64,000 nt of DNA from Ulota crispa (taxonomy: Eukaryota; Streptophyta; Bryopsida; Orthotrichales; Orthotrichaceae): NCBI GenBank assembly GCA_963920765.1, contig OY987245.1:2744727-2808726 (forward strand). Direction: 5' to 3'. The position numbers were made by a program, and so were the translations under genes. The number at the start of each line of letters is the position of its first letter. Positions within the stretch are counted from its first letter, which is position 1. Shown in pieces: positions 25,173 through 38,500 of the stretch. Under the pieces are notes generated by a model. That model was not told where the DNA came from and made no database searches. It saw nothing but the letters and a program-made list of their open reading frames with translations.

Positions 25173-25206
25173 TTATACAACTCTTACCACCAAGTGTGAA
25201 CATACT

Positions 25207-26540
25207 TTCATCATGCTTTGCAATGAATGTCCATCCTGGATTTCCTGGGGAAAGGACGGCATATTCTCTGTTCCTGTGCGGGAGCACTTATTTTCCGAGA
25301 ATCGGCAAGCCTTCCATGCTTCCATGCTTCCTAGTCAACAATCAATCAAGGCTTCGCGCGCCTGTCGTCGCATCATCGCCATCGCAGCGACGGACTGCTC
25401 TCCCGCATTGTGACCATTCAAAGCGCATCGGTGCGCACCATCCGTTCTCGTTCCCCCCTTGCCTCTGGCGCTCTGCAAGCCAGGGTTTGTCATTAGGGTT
25501 TTGCCTATGCTTTGCTGTGGACAATTCTAGGGTTGCGAACCCTGGCGCATTGCGCTTCCGCATTTTGACTCGCGTGTTCGGCTGGCTTTTCCATTTTGGT
25601 AAGGCCCTACTACACTGGACGAAAATTGATGAAATGTAATGCAGCGATCTTGAGCGGCGCGTGTGTTTAGTGTGCCTGTTTTCAGAAGGTTGCAAGATGG
25701 TAGTATGGAAGGATTCTCTGGTTATTAGGAGGATACAGATTTGGATTGTCGTGATATGACTATGTTTTGGCTGTGAGACCGGTTGTAGATTAAGACATAT
25801 TTGTGTAGAATTCGACAGGATTTGTGTCACATGAGAGCGAGCTGAATAATGTGATTATAAGGTAACCACACGCCACAGCGACACTGCAAGCGCTGAGTAT
25901 AGCTAACATTATCGAAGTGGCCAGATTTTTTATACTTTTTATTAGCAAATCGAAGAGGATTCCAATTGACCAGAGGATGCATTAGTTGGAAACCATAGAT
26001 TAACAGTTGTATTGTATTGTAGGGGACTGACAAGAGTTCGAATGTTGAGATGGTGTACATTCTCAAATCCAATATTCGATTTGTGCGTCTTATGCAAGAT
26101 TTGTGACTATCGCATTTATGTAGGTGTTCGCTATTGGATTCCTCTTACCTTAGTTGGTGTGTCGTTTGATGTACTCAAAAGCTATTCTGTTTTTTTTTTT
26201 GTATATATAGAATAGTATTTGCTATTCAGAAGCACTTTTCTGGTTGTTCTGTGTATATTCATTCGTTCAACCATAATTAAATGAGACTTCATTGACCGCT
26301 GCGACGATTCGTATGCCTTGGCTTCATCAGTAACTTATTTTTTCGGTGGTGATTATCAGAAGCCTCTGCTAGATTGAATGAACAATACGTATTTAAGTTT
26401 CTGTTTGTTTCACTATATCACGTATTCGTTTTTTTGTTGTTGAAGACTTTCTAGATATTTGTGCTTTCTGATGGAAGTTTGACGGAAGCTCGCATCTATT
26501 GTACAGGATGCCAGATTAATGGTGGTCTTATGTCAATGCA
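25207..26540 (+). promoter_or_regulatory. Promoter/5' UTR of the giant coiled-coil gene
   Basis: GC rises right after the split MITE. A telo-box TTAGGGTTT lies at 25493-25501. A likely 5' UTR splice acceptor (TATTGTACAG) ends at about 26507, 34 bases before the ATG, implying a 5' UTR intron. The 147-codon frame at 25196-25639 and its antisense 162-codon frame lack motifs, and I read them as leader/promoter sequence. Confidence 0.45.
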
Positions 26541-29500
26541 ATGGACAAGGGGAAGAGCAAAACTGACCTTCGAGCTGCCGGCAAGAAACGGGTAAACGTT
26601 CTACCTTAATACTTGAGGTTCATTGATGGGAATAATGAGAGACAATCACAAGATCATCTGCAGCTTGTAGTGATAAACTTTCTTTTCAGCCTGGTTGTTG
26701 TCAGTATCGTGGTTTAACTATTGTCCGCGTTCAACGTCTTAATGTCGATACCATAGTTCACATCTTGGTGTGTGCAATTTATTGGCATGAAATCAGTCGT
26801 GATTCGATCACTGACGGAATGCTTATACATGGATCTATGAACAAACCCAGCTGCAGGAGTTTCGTCAGAAGCGACAGCAGAAGGGGAGCTCGGCCAAACC
26901 TAGCAGCACTACTGCTCTAAAAGTTTTGGCTGAAAGCGAGCAGAATTCTGGATGGAATGCAGTTGAGGAATTCCCAAGACGTGATTCTCTTCATGAAGAG
27001 GAGTCACAGGGATCTTTCTCCGAAAAGGATGGAGGGGTTGAGTCAGCTGTGGACCACGTAGATGAAGCTGCAAGGGCCGTTGAAGAACAGAATGGGGTCA
27101 ATGTTGTTGTTGATGCGTCTCCTGCATTCTCTCTGACATCCCCCATTCAGACGTTGAAGGTCGGTGGCGGTCACCTGTTCCCAGAAACATTAGATCAAAA
27201 TGTAGAGTCTCCATGTGAGCCCGGAAGTAGTAATGGCAACTTGGACGACAGAGATAGGGAAGCTGTATACACAATACTTTGGGAAAATCATGGAACAGAT
27301 CATTCTCAGCGCCATGAAGAATGGCAAGAGAGCACGTTCGATGATGGGGCCAGCCACATGGAAAGGGCCCTTGATCAGGGAAATTCTTCAAGTTCTCGGG
27401 TGGATGATGAGAGCCTCGACAGTGAAGCAAAAGAGCGCTTAGCGCAGAGGAAACTTAGCGGGAATTCTGTTGATGCCGTTGACAATTTTCATTCTTCTGA
27501 GGTGAGTTTCCCGAGTCACGATCAAGTTTATCATGAGCATCTTGAATGAGTACCACACATGGATTGGGTTTTATATCGCTGCAGCGGCTAAGAAGAATAT
27601 GTAGCTTGATTGGATGGTTATCTCAACAGTTGAAAATTATTGTTGTGATTGGGGTTGTTACATATTTTGATTGTTTATTGGAAGATTGAGCCTTTCGAAA
27701 GTTTGTTTCCGGGATGTTAATACTCCTAATGAGAAGTAGTTTCTTTAGACTGCTCTCACAGCGATAGTGTAATAACTTGTCTCGGGTATCGGTTAAATCT
27801 GCTCGATGTTTCAGTTTGTTAGATTGCGACGTTGTATATGTCTGATTAGTCCCTCTTTTTTTCTTTTATCACATAACAGCTCAATTTGTGTAGGGAATAA
27901 AGGAGTGGGACGATCCCTCTTTCAGTCTAGTTCCCAGTCAGCAGAGGTCTGTGCATGATGCAGAGCCTGAGGAAGGTGGTAGGAAGGATGTTTTGCCTGT
28001 GGAACCAAGTTTCAAAGGACAGTCCTCATTTTCGAATGAGGAGAATAGTGAGGAGAGAATGGCACCAGAGTGGAATGAAAAAGCGGAGAAGGAGAAAGCT
28101 GACTTGGTTTCTGAGGTAGCATTGTTGCTTCAGAAGCTAGAGCAGATTGTAGAGGAATCTGGAAGGGAGAGAGAATTTCATGAGAATGAGATTTGCTCCT
28201 TGCAGTCTCAAGCCAGGGAGAAAGATGAGGCGGTGTCCGCAAGAAACGCTCAGCTGGAAGAGTTGGAAGCTGCTAAAGCACTATCGGAGCAAAGTTTGCG
28301 CACTGCTCTGGTTAGAACTGAAGAGGAAAAAGCGCAATTACATCAGGAGTGCGTAGATGTAAAATCTCAAGTTAGCAAATTGGCTGAGGAAAGGGATACG
28401 TTTCTGAGCAGTATTGATGTTTGTGAGAAGGAATTGGAGGTGTTGAGGGCAGATTCCACTAAACTGGAGGGCCAGGTGGGTTTCCCAGATGAAGTTCTTG
28501 AGGTTTGAAAGCATCGTCTCATTTTGTCAGGTTCTTGTTGTTCCTGTAGTGTTTATGTTGGCAAGTTCTTACTTGTTTCTTTTGCACAAACCAGATGAGC
28601 GATTTGTCAGAAGAGAAGGATCAATTGGTTAAGGAGCTATGTGCTGTAAGGGAGCAAGCAACCGCAGCTCTTGAACACGAAGCTCAGCTTCTGCGCAATT
28701 TGAGAGGATTAGAAGAAGAAAGGGAGGGTGAAAGAACTCGATTGCAGAGTTTAGAAGTGCAGCTTGAAGATATCATATCGCAAAAGACGCAGTTAGAAGT
28801 CAGTTTTGATCAATCGGCTAAGGTCTTGGAAGACCTGAGAGTTGTGAACGAACAACTTTCTGAAGAATTAGCAGTATCAGAGCGAGAGAGGAACATGTCA
28901 AGAGTTCGTATTGAGACTTTGGAAGTCGAGCAACCGAAGTTTCATGCACTTATTGAGAATCTAACTCGTCGGTTGAGTACTTGTGAAGAAAAAGAGGCAG
29001 CCTCTGAAGCTTTACATGTACAGGTAATGAAATCTGAAGAAGAGTGTACACGCTTGCGGTTTCAGGTTCAGCATCTAGAGGTTAGCCTCTGTTCTTTAGA
29101 AGATGATAAAGCCGAATTTGACTCCAAATTTAGGGGCCTGCAATTAGAGAAGGAAGAACTGATTACCGAGGTTGAGATCTCAAAGAATGAGTTTAAGGTA
29201 GCGCAGAGCCAGTTGGAAGTTTCTCGAACTCAGCAGTCAGAGACACTTGAGGAACTTACAACTGTGAAGCTTGAACTGACCAAGACCCTAGCAGACAAAC
29301 GTAAAATCCAGGCGGACGAAGAGCAGTCTAGACAGAAGCTGGAGTATCTTGAGAACCAATTTGGAAAGGTTGAAATCGAAAGGAACCAAAGTGAGGAACT
29401 TTTGTTACAGAAGTTGCAGTTTACAGAGGAGAATGTTGCGGTCTTGGAGGAACAGAAGGTTGGCCTAGAGGAATTGCTTGGTGGAGCAAAGCGTGATCTG

Positions 29501-32500
29501 GAACAACTTCACGAGCAATTAAGGGAAATTGATGTTGAGAAAGCAGAATTGAAAGAGACCTCAGCTATCGCAATTGAAGCTTTTGAACAGCAAGTTAAAC
29601 GCCTGGGTGGTGAGCACTCAGAGCTAGAAGAACTATGCCAAAATTTGAAGGTAGAACTTCAGCTTTCGAATGAGAAAGTGAGCTCTCTTGTTGCAGAGAA
29701 GATAGGAATGGAGACAACAGCTGCGATGCTGCAACGGGAAGCAGCTGTCTTAGAAGATCACAACTCTGTCTTAGACCAGCGTTCCAATGTGTTGGCTGAA
29801 GAAAAAGATCGAATGGTCGATGAGCTTGCAGGTTCTCAACGTGCCTTGCAACTGTCACAGGGAGAGAAGGCACAACTCGAGTCGGAACTACAGTTGCTGC
29901 AGGACGAGCTGAGAAAGATGAAGGAAGAAAAGGAACATATTCGGTTGGATTGGGAAACCCTTCAAGTGAAATTGAATGGTATTACTTCTGAGAAGGAATT
30001 TGTAATCAATCAGCTCAAAGAATCCCAGGATGCCCTGCAGAAATTAAGTGAGGACAGCAGGAGCGTTGCATCCGAACTCAGTGCAGTGATAAAGAATTTG
30101 GATGATTCGACAGAATTGAATAATAAGCTCACTGATGATCTTCAGTCTCTCCAAGAAAAGCTACAAGGAGCTGAGGAAGTAATAGCTCGTATTGGGATTG
30201 AGCTTGAAGATTCACTCTCAAAATTGAGTACCAGCGATGAAGACAAAACCTTGCTGAGCCATAAGCTGGATACTCTTGTTCGCAGTGTCGAAGTCCTGGA
30301 AACTGAGAAAGTTGAATTCGAGAGCCGTTTGCAACAGCTCCAAGGAGCTGTTTATGAAAAGAACGAGGAAATCAGTTTGTGTAAAGAAGAGAAAAAGCAT
30401 TACGAGGTCAATAGCTCTGCAATATTGGAGACCGAGGTCGCCAAGTCCGACAAGTTAATTACTGAAATCTGTAACTTGAAAGCGGAGTTGCAACTTTTGA
30501 AGCAGCAAGTATTGGAGGAGCGAGATAACACAAACCACAAGGCTTCCGATGAACCTTGTTCTTATACTCTTGGTGAGGAAAGTGATCATAATTCACTTTC
30601 GGATATTGAAAATACGAGTCCCAGGAGCTATGCTGCAAACGTGAAGCTCGTCAAGAATCTTGTTGAAGTATTTGAGGGCAAAGTTAATTATGATTTGCCG
30701 ATTCAGAACCAACGTGATGTTGAATCTCCTGTCGCACAGTTTTTTATGCAGGTAATACTCCTTGAGTGTTGCTTTGGATTTTTTACTAACTCTATATCGT
30801 GTCCTTCGTGTGGAGGTCCTGTGAAAACGTCTTGATGCAATCGTAATTGTTTGCTAGAAGGATAAATCACGTTTGAGAGGTTCTTTCTGATGGTTGATGT
30901 TATGTCATCTTGTGTCGTATTTGTGGTCTACCAGTTGTTCAATTTGCATCAGGTTGTTGTTTGATGGACTTATTGATTGCAAGGAATCGGGGTCTTGTCG
31001 TTGACTTGAAATAGCTTTGAGCATCTGTTGTTTGTTACTAAGTGGTTGAGTATAATATGAGGAGTTTATTATTGTATATGCTGTTCTAGGATTCACTTTA
31101 GCTTTGGGGATGGTGTTGTACCGAAATTAGGTTTCTTATGCCTTCCGAAGCATCTATAGAGTACGCTTTTTCTTTGCTAGTTTTTTGATATTCTTGACAG
31201 TGAACGTATCAGGGTTAATCGATTGCTACTGTTTGTTTGTTTGTGACAATCTCCATTTGAAATTGTAGGCACAAGCTATGAAGAAGACATCTGATGACTT
31301 GCAGCGAGATAGAGATACTGCTAAGCTGGCCGAATCAACCGTCCGTGCGGATTTGGACTCACTGACAAAGAAGTTGCATGATTTTGGTGAGGAGAGGTAT
31401 AACCTGAAGGCAACTGTTGCAGAACTACAGGAAAAGCTGGCAATTGCAACTGCAGATTGCAGCCATTTAAATCAAACCATTGATAACTTGATGAATGGAG
31501 ATGGAGAAGGGGTCAAGATGGTTGCTGAACTTAAGGGAGACAAGTGTGCATTGCAGGCACAGACTCTCCTGCTTGCGGAGAATCTATCGGCAGCTGAAGA
31601 ATCTATACGTTCCATGTTGGATTTTCAAGCCTTGAACCTGGATTTGCAAAAACATTCTGAAGAGCTACGTGCTAAGCTTGAAACAGAAAAGGATGCCTCA
31701 AAACAGATTTTGAGTAGGTTGGAATTTTTGAACAACTACATCGAAGAACAGGTCTTAATCATTTTTCCTAAGCTTGAATGGACAGGTAGCTCAGCAGATC
31801 CAGCTTCTCGAGTTGAACATAAAGTAGCACTTTTTATCGACAGAGTCCTTTCTGAGTTGGTTACGAAAGTTCACAAGTTGGAAGAAGAGCGGGAGTTGGC
31901 CAGGACAGATCTGCATGTTATGGCAGAAAGCAATGACGCAATGCAAGTAGAGAGAAGTGCTCTCATCTCAGAGAAGGAATCCTTGACGATTGAGCTAGAG
32001 GTGAAGATGATCAATGAGATCGAAGCGAGAGCAGTGTGTGAAGGGCACATCAAAATTTTGACTTCCAGCTTGGCGGAAGCAGAGAGTCAATTAAATTTGT
32101 TTAAGAACGAACGTACTGATTTTGAGAAGAAGCTACTAGTGGTGGTGAATGAACAATTTCCGGATCTCAAAATGGAGCTATCTGGAACAGCTGAGAGTAC
32201 TCCTGACTTTTGCTGGTTTCTGACCAGAGCAATCCTTGAAGGCACCTCAAAGAAACTCGGAGATATGCAGATGAAGTTGTCACATGAAAACTCCGAGTTG
32301 AATGCGATAATAGCCGAGGAAAGACTACAGCATCAAGCAAGTTTTGTAGACGTTGAGGCTCTTAGAGAGGTGTTACGTCAGGAGAGAGATGGGCTTTTTG
32401 AAAAAGTAAAGTTTCTTGAGAAGGAACTAACGCTGCTTCAGGAAGAGCAGAAACGTGTTTCTTATGAGTATCAAGCCCTGTTAGAGCATGAAGCGAAAGC

Positions 32501-35500
32501 CAAAGCAGATAGGCAGGAAAAAATTCAGATGCTTGAATGTACTGTGGATGATCTACAAAGAGGTTCAGAGGAGAGGGAAGCCGAGGAGACTGAAGCTAGA
32601 TCTGTGTACGAAAGGAATCTGACGTCGTTGAACTCCAGGTTGCAGGGCATCCAAAGTGAGTTAGATATTGTTAGGGATTTGCACAAGAGTTTCGATGAAA
32701 AGTTGGAAAGTGCAGCGCGACATGTTCTTCCAGTCATCGAGGTCAAGCCAGTTGATTTCGAAGACAACCTTTTCGATTACTCCTGGGCAATTGTGAATTT
32801 GATCCTGGAGGAGTATTCTAGGAGGCTGCAACACGCACATGCAGACATGACAGTGTTGGAGAGCAATTTGAACTCAGGAAAGGAGGAAGAGATTCGAGTG
32901 CTGCAGGAGCTGGTGCAACGAATTACGGAAGAGCTTGCTGCAGCAAAGGAGGGAAGAAACAAGGTTTCTGAAAAGGTCAAGTTTCTTGAGAACGAACGAA
33001 TGGTGCTTCAGGAAGAGCAGGAGCGTGTGGCTCATGAATTGGAACTGGAAACGAAGGCGAGAACAGATAGGCAGGAAAAAATTCAGATGCTTGAATTTAC
33101 TGTGAATGACCTACAGAGAGGATTAGAGGAGAGGGAAGCCCAGGAGGCTGAAGCTAGGTCTGTTTACGAAAGGGAAGTAGGGTTGCTGAACTACAGGTTG
33201 CAGAGTATCCAAAGCGAGTTAGACATAGTCAGGGATTTGCAGATTCGCTTTGATGAAAAATTGGAAATTGCAGCACGACACGTTCTTCCAATCATTGAGG
33301 TCAAGCCAGCTGATTTCGAAGACAACCTTTTCGATTACTCTTGGGCAATTGTGAACTTGATCCTGGAGGAGTACTCTAGGAGGCTGCAACACGCACATGC
33401 AGACATGACAGTGTTGGAGAGAAATTTGAACTCAGGGAAGGAGGAAGAGATTCGAGTGCTGCAGGAGCTGGTGCAACGAATTACGGAAGAGCTTGCTGTG
33501 GCAACAGAAAATAAGGGTATTGCCCAGTTAGAGCTTGTGCAATGTGAAAAGAGGTTGTCTAGCACCAAGGAGAGACTCACACTAGCTATCAATAAAGGGA
33601 AGTTTATTGTTGTGCAACGTGATGCTGCGAAAGCATCTCTGACTGAGAAGACTGGAGAACTACAACGGGTTGTTTCTGATCACAAAGAGGTATTCACATG
33701 CACTAATCTGTTTGCAATCTGATGCATGATCCGCAGTTTTTATATCACTCCGCACAGTTCTCTCGCTTTCTGTTCGATCCTGTTGAGAATAAGTTTTCTG
33801 CTTACTGTGAATTTTGCAGATGATAAGACTCAAGGATGTTGCTTTGCAAGAAGCAGAAGCAGCAGCCCTCTGTTTGAAAGCCAAAGCTGATCTTGCAGAG
33901 AATCTAGAAGTACAACTAGTTGAAGCTCATAATATTTCTGAAAGATTAGAAAATTCTTTGTCTGAAACAAGAAGTGCTCTGATTGATATGGAGATGGCAG
34001 TAGACAAGATCACCTCTCTCTCCGATCATGTATGGGAAAATAGAGTTGCCAAGGTCGACTGGGTGTCAGCAACTCTGAAGGACCTACAAATGCGCCTTAG
34101 CTACTATGAAAGCAAAACTGAAAGTCTTACTACGGATCTTACAACTGCGTCAAACGAGAAGGAAGATGTTTTCCAGAAGTTGCAGGATGTATCCCTGAAA
34201 TTTAAGCAACTTCAGAAAATCACTGACGAGGATGCATCAAGTATAGCGGCACAGAAGTCCGAGATTCAGAATTTGGAAGAACAGATCGCAACAATGAAAG
34301 TGGAGGCTGCACAGTATATCAAAGAACAGCACGTTATTCGTGTGGCAATTGGTTTTCTGTACTCCTCAGGACAGGTAAACTATACTGATACAACCTTTGA
34401 TTTTTTTGCTTTGCGGACCTTTCCTTTTCTATGCAAAAGTCAGATGTGTTGATGCAATTTTGCTAAGTTTCAGTTATTTTGAAGAGGTTCTGGCATCATG
34501 CCATCCAGCACTTTAAATTGTTGTTAATTCTACTTGGCATGTTCTCACTTAGAGGAATTAGACTTCGAAGATGCTCTGTTTGGTAGTACTTACTTCCTGA
34601 TTTTGTACTCTGCAGGATTCCGCAGTGGATTCGAGTCTCTCAGATTCGTTTCGTGAGTCGGAACTGGGCGGAGCTGTGTACTTTCATATCAACAACTATA
34701 ATTCTGTTGTGGAGGAATTGGATGAGCTTAGGGAACAATCAGTTTTTCTTAGGGATGCGGTTGAGAAGTTTGAAGAAGAGAAACTTTTCATTAACGCTGA
34801 AAAACTACAGAGTTTACAGGAAATGCTGCAGTCTCGAGACATCGAATTGAGAGAGGCGATAACCCAGTTGGAAGGAGCCACTACAGTCATCGCTGAGCGA
34901 GAGGAAGAGGCCAAAACCCATGTGCACCAAAATGAAATTTTCAAAGAGCAGCTGACAAAACGCGACGAAGACCTTGGGACACTAAAATCAGACCTCAACA
35001 TGGCTGAGAAGAAGATGATGGACTTGAGGAATGAGTTACGTAAAGAAATTTGTTCTTTGCAGAACATTCCAGAGGTCCGTAATTCACAGCCTGAAGGTGT
35101 GACACTCTCAGTGAATGAAATGGTAATGGAAGTGTACGCGTTAGTAAAGACAGTTGTCGAGCACGCTCATGAAAAGGAGATGGAATTTCAGAGAGCGAAC
35201 GAGAGAGAGATGGCTGCATTGTTGCTGGAATTAAGTACAAGTAAGGAACTCCTTTCAAAATTCGAACTGGAGTTTATGAACTCTACGACTGCGGCTCAAG
35301 GTATCAGCTGGTTGTACGGGCCGGCGCCTCCTTCATCGTCGTTGCTTGATTGGGCCAACTGGCTTATTGCTGCTCTTCAGGAAGAACATAGAAAGTCTGA
35401 ACAAGCGTTTCAAGATATAGATTCCATGACGAATGTCGCAAATAAGAATGCCCTTGAAGTGCAGCATCTCCGAGAGAAAAGTGATTCTTTATTCGTCGAG

Positions 35501-38500
35501 TTCTCTGATCAGCGGAAGGAGAATGAAGCATTGGCTGGCGAGCTGCGGAGTAGAGATCTTGAGCATCAGATTGTGAAGGATAAACTTCAGGAACTGGCTG
35601 AGAACAACCTTGCGCTGCAGTCCGAGGTTGAGTCTGCAAGGAGTCTGGGTGATGTTGAGAACGCCTTAACAGGAATTGAAGAAATTGTAGAAGATTTTCG
35701 TTTGTATGGAAGACCGTCTTCCGTTTCGTCCCCAACGGAACGGATCTCATGGCTTATTCAAATCATCCAAGAGGTTAGTCAAGAATTGAAAACTTCTAAA
35801 GGTGCCGCTGATGTACTTTCTCTTCAAGCTGAGGAGGCAAACTCAAATTATTCTAGGCTTTACGAGGAGCTTTTAACCCAAAAGGATGACAATGAAAAGC
35901 TACGAAACAAGCTAATAGAGGTCCATGAGACATTCAATTTTGAGAGGGATTCTCTGAAAGCTAAAATTCAGGTGCTTAAAAACTCATCTATGGCGATTCC
36001 CAGCCTGGAAGATGGGATTCTAGAAGCCCAAAGAGCAGTGACAAACCTTCAGGAGACACTTGCTTTCAAAGACAGAGAATTATCTGGGCTCGGTGACAAG
36101 ATAGAGGAATTGTCTTTCAGATGTGCTCAACAGGACTCTAATGTCCAGGTAAATTATGCAAATGCGTGTCTCGCAATACTTTTTGTTTTTAAGTTTTGTT
36201 TCGTGAACTATTGTGTGCGAGTCATAATTCATTGCCAATTCTTGAAATATATTTTATTTTATTGTGAAAGCAGAATTCGGCTGTGGATCGATTTTTTTTT
36301 CACTTTCTTAGTCAAATTGACGTTCTATTTCCTGTTCTGACATTAGCTTCTTCTTGGTGCTCCTGTCCTTAGTCTCTGATGGAAGAGCAGGAGAGGCTGA
36401 GTTCTGAGGTTGTGGAAGTAAAAGCTGAGAGAAACCACCTTCAAACCGAAATGGCGCAGGCTGCAAACGAAAAGAGTAGATTTCAGTCGGATATAAATCA
36501 ACTTGAACAGAAGCTTGTAGCTGTGAGAGAAAAGCTCAACCTGGCAATTACTAAGGGCAAGGGGATCGGAAAACAAAGAGATTCCTTGAAACAGTCACTG
36601 GCGGATGAAACAGCCAAGGTTGAAAGCATGGTCTCATTTCATGCGAAAGAAATTCAGTTCAAGGAATCCGAGGTATTCGAGACCCGAGCTCGGGTAGAAA
36701 CCATGGGCACTCGAGTTCAGGAATTGCAAGCTGAAGTTTCATCTCTTCGTAAAAAAGCCGTCGTCTCTCAACAAGGGATGCAAGCTGAACGTCAAAGATT
36801 AGAGAGTGCTCTTTCTGGCTTTGAGGTTTCAAAAGATGTGCTGTCCAGGGACTCCATAGAGAAGGTGGAATGGTTGGTTTCACTGCTTGAAGGCACCCAT
36901 AACACTACAACTTTTCTTGAAGGAGAGTTAGATAGCAGCAGAAATGCTTTGGAGACTCTGAAGGCAGTGCTAATGGATACTGAAGAGAGGCTTCAGTCTG
37001 TTACTGATGAGAACTTGAAATCTCAAGAAACAATCTCCTTGTCTGTTAAGAAAGCGGAAGAGGTTGAGAGCAGGGCTATTTTTGATCGAGCACAGCACGA
37101 GAATGAGATTGATGGTCTCACTAGAGCTTTGAGAGAAGCTGATTTGCGGCAGCAGGCGGCCTGGAGTCACGTGAAGGAGCTGGAGAAGAGTCTAGAGAAG
37201 CACCAGAGTGGTTTCAATGCATCAGAAGCTGCTCGCTCAAAAACTGCCACGAAATTAACTTTCACTCGTAACAAGCTGAATTCACTTGTACAGGATAGCC
37301 AAGAACTTGTCCGAGAGTGCGAGAGCTTGCACAAGAGTCTCCAGGAGCGAGATGCCGAGATTGCAGAGCTGAACCATGAAGTTGATAGACTCAAAAACAT
37401 CATCCACGTTGAGCAAAGTCAAAATATGGATGCTGGTTCTGAGTCAAGTTTGCAGCTTATACGTCTTCAAGAGGAGATTGCGAGAACCAATGAAAAGTGC
37501 GCAGCCACTGTGAAGGACTTGCGGGAGCTGCAGGTGGCCTTACAAAGTGATGTGAACAAGAAAGATTGGGAGTTGGAAGGTGCTCGGAGGAAGATTGAAG
37601 ACATATTGCTTAAAGGCGATAACGTACTCTGGATGGAACTTAACATCATCCATCAAAACAAAGGCGATGACAATCTGGCAGAAACCGATGTTCTGAGTAT
37701 GAACGGAAACCATGATTTTGCTGCCGTAATTACTACTCTGGAGCAGAGATTCGATAAGCTTGTAGCGGAAGTTCAACTATACAAGAACAAGAGTGAAAAC
37801 AAAGAAGCTGAAGTACAGAAGTTGAAGAAAGAACTTCATGACGTGTCTATTGAGAAGAAAACATTACAAGCAGGTGTACAAGCAAAAACCGTGGAAGTAG
37901 AGAGACTGCAAAGTGAAGTCAACAACAAAGGTGTACTTGTGGAAGATAGTACGTTGGCACAATCTGAGATTGAGGAATTGGTAAGAGTTCATTTTGATCT
38001 TATTCCTTACAACTTGATGCGGTATGAGTTTTCTGTTCCTGCGTTGGAGGTTTTTTAATGAGTTTGTGTACCTTCGTTAATCAGTGAGTGTCCTGCTGGT
38101 TTTATTAACATTTTTAAAAATAGTGTTTTATTCTACTAAGTTTGATCTCGTTACAATGCATGATAATTATTTTGTTTATTTTGATGAGAGTCTTTGTCTA
38201 CTAGGAATTGGAAGCATGACATAGAACGGATGTTTTCTGTGGACCTAATATTTGCTACAATTCTTGGCGGACAAGAACAAATCCTTTTTTTACCGTGTAT
38301 TTTTTTTCATCCTCTTGTGTTATTAGATGTCGACACTACTCACCTCGTTCTTTTAGCTTATCATTTATTTTGCCATATCTTTGTTTTTTTTTCAGGGAAC
38401 AAAAAGCACCTGGACTGGTCCAGGCAACCCTGCTACTCCGCATGTGCGGGGTCCACGAAGACATGCGCAGGCAGATATTGCAATTGACATGGATTATGAG

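Larger units (their letters stand above)
23947..25206. mobile_element. Family A MITE split by nested insertions
   Basis: The left part (23947-24039) matches family A through CATCTAATTTTCTTTAGCTA. The missing right end, CTCTTACCACCAAGTGTGAA CATACT, appears only at 25181-25206. About 1.14 kb of other elements (24040-25175) separate the two parts. Confidence 0.7.

Noticed and set aside
25196-25830. 147-codon plus-strand and 162-codon minus-strand frames
   Set aside because: They overlap each other in the GC-rich leader of the coiled-coil gene. Neither has motifs, and one begins inside a MITE end.
38194-38487. Possible extra exon between exons 8 and 9 of the coiled-coil gene
   Set aside because: The AG at about 38203 is followed within a few codons by an in-frame stop. 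The direct join 37980 to 38396 keeps the frame and leads into the conserved tail.
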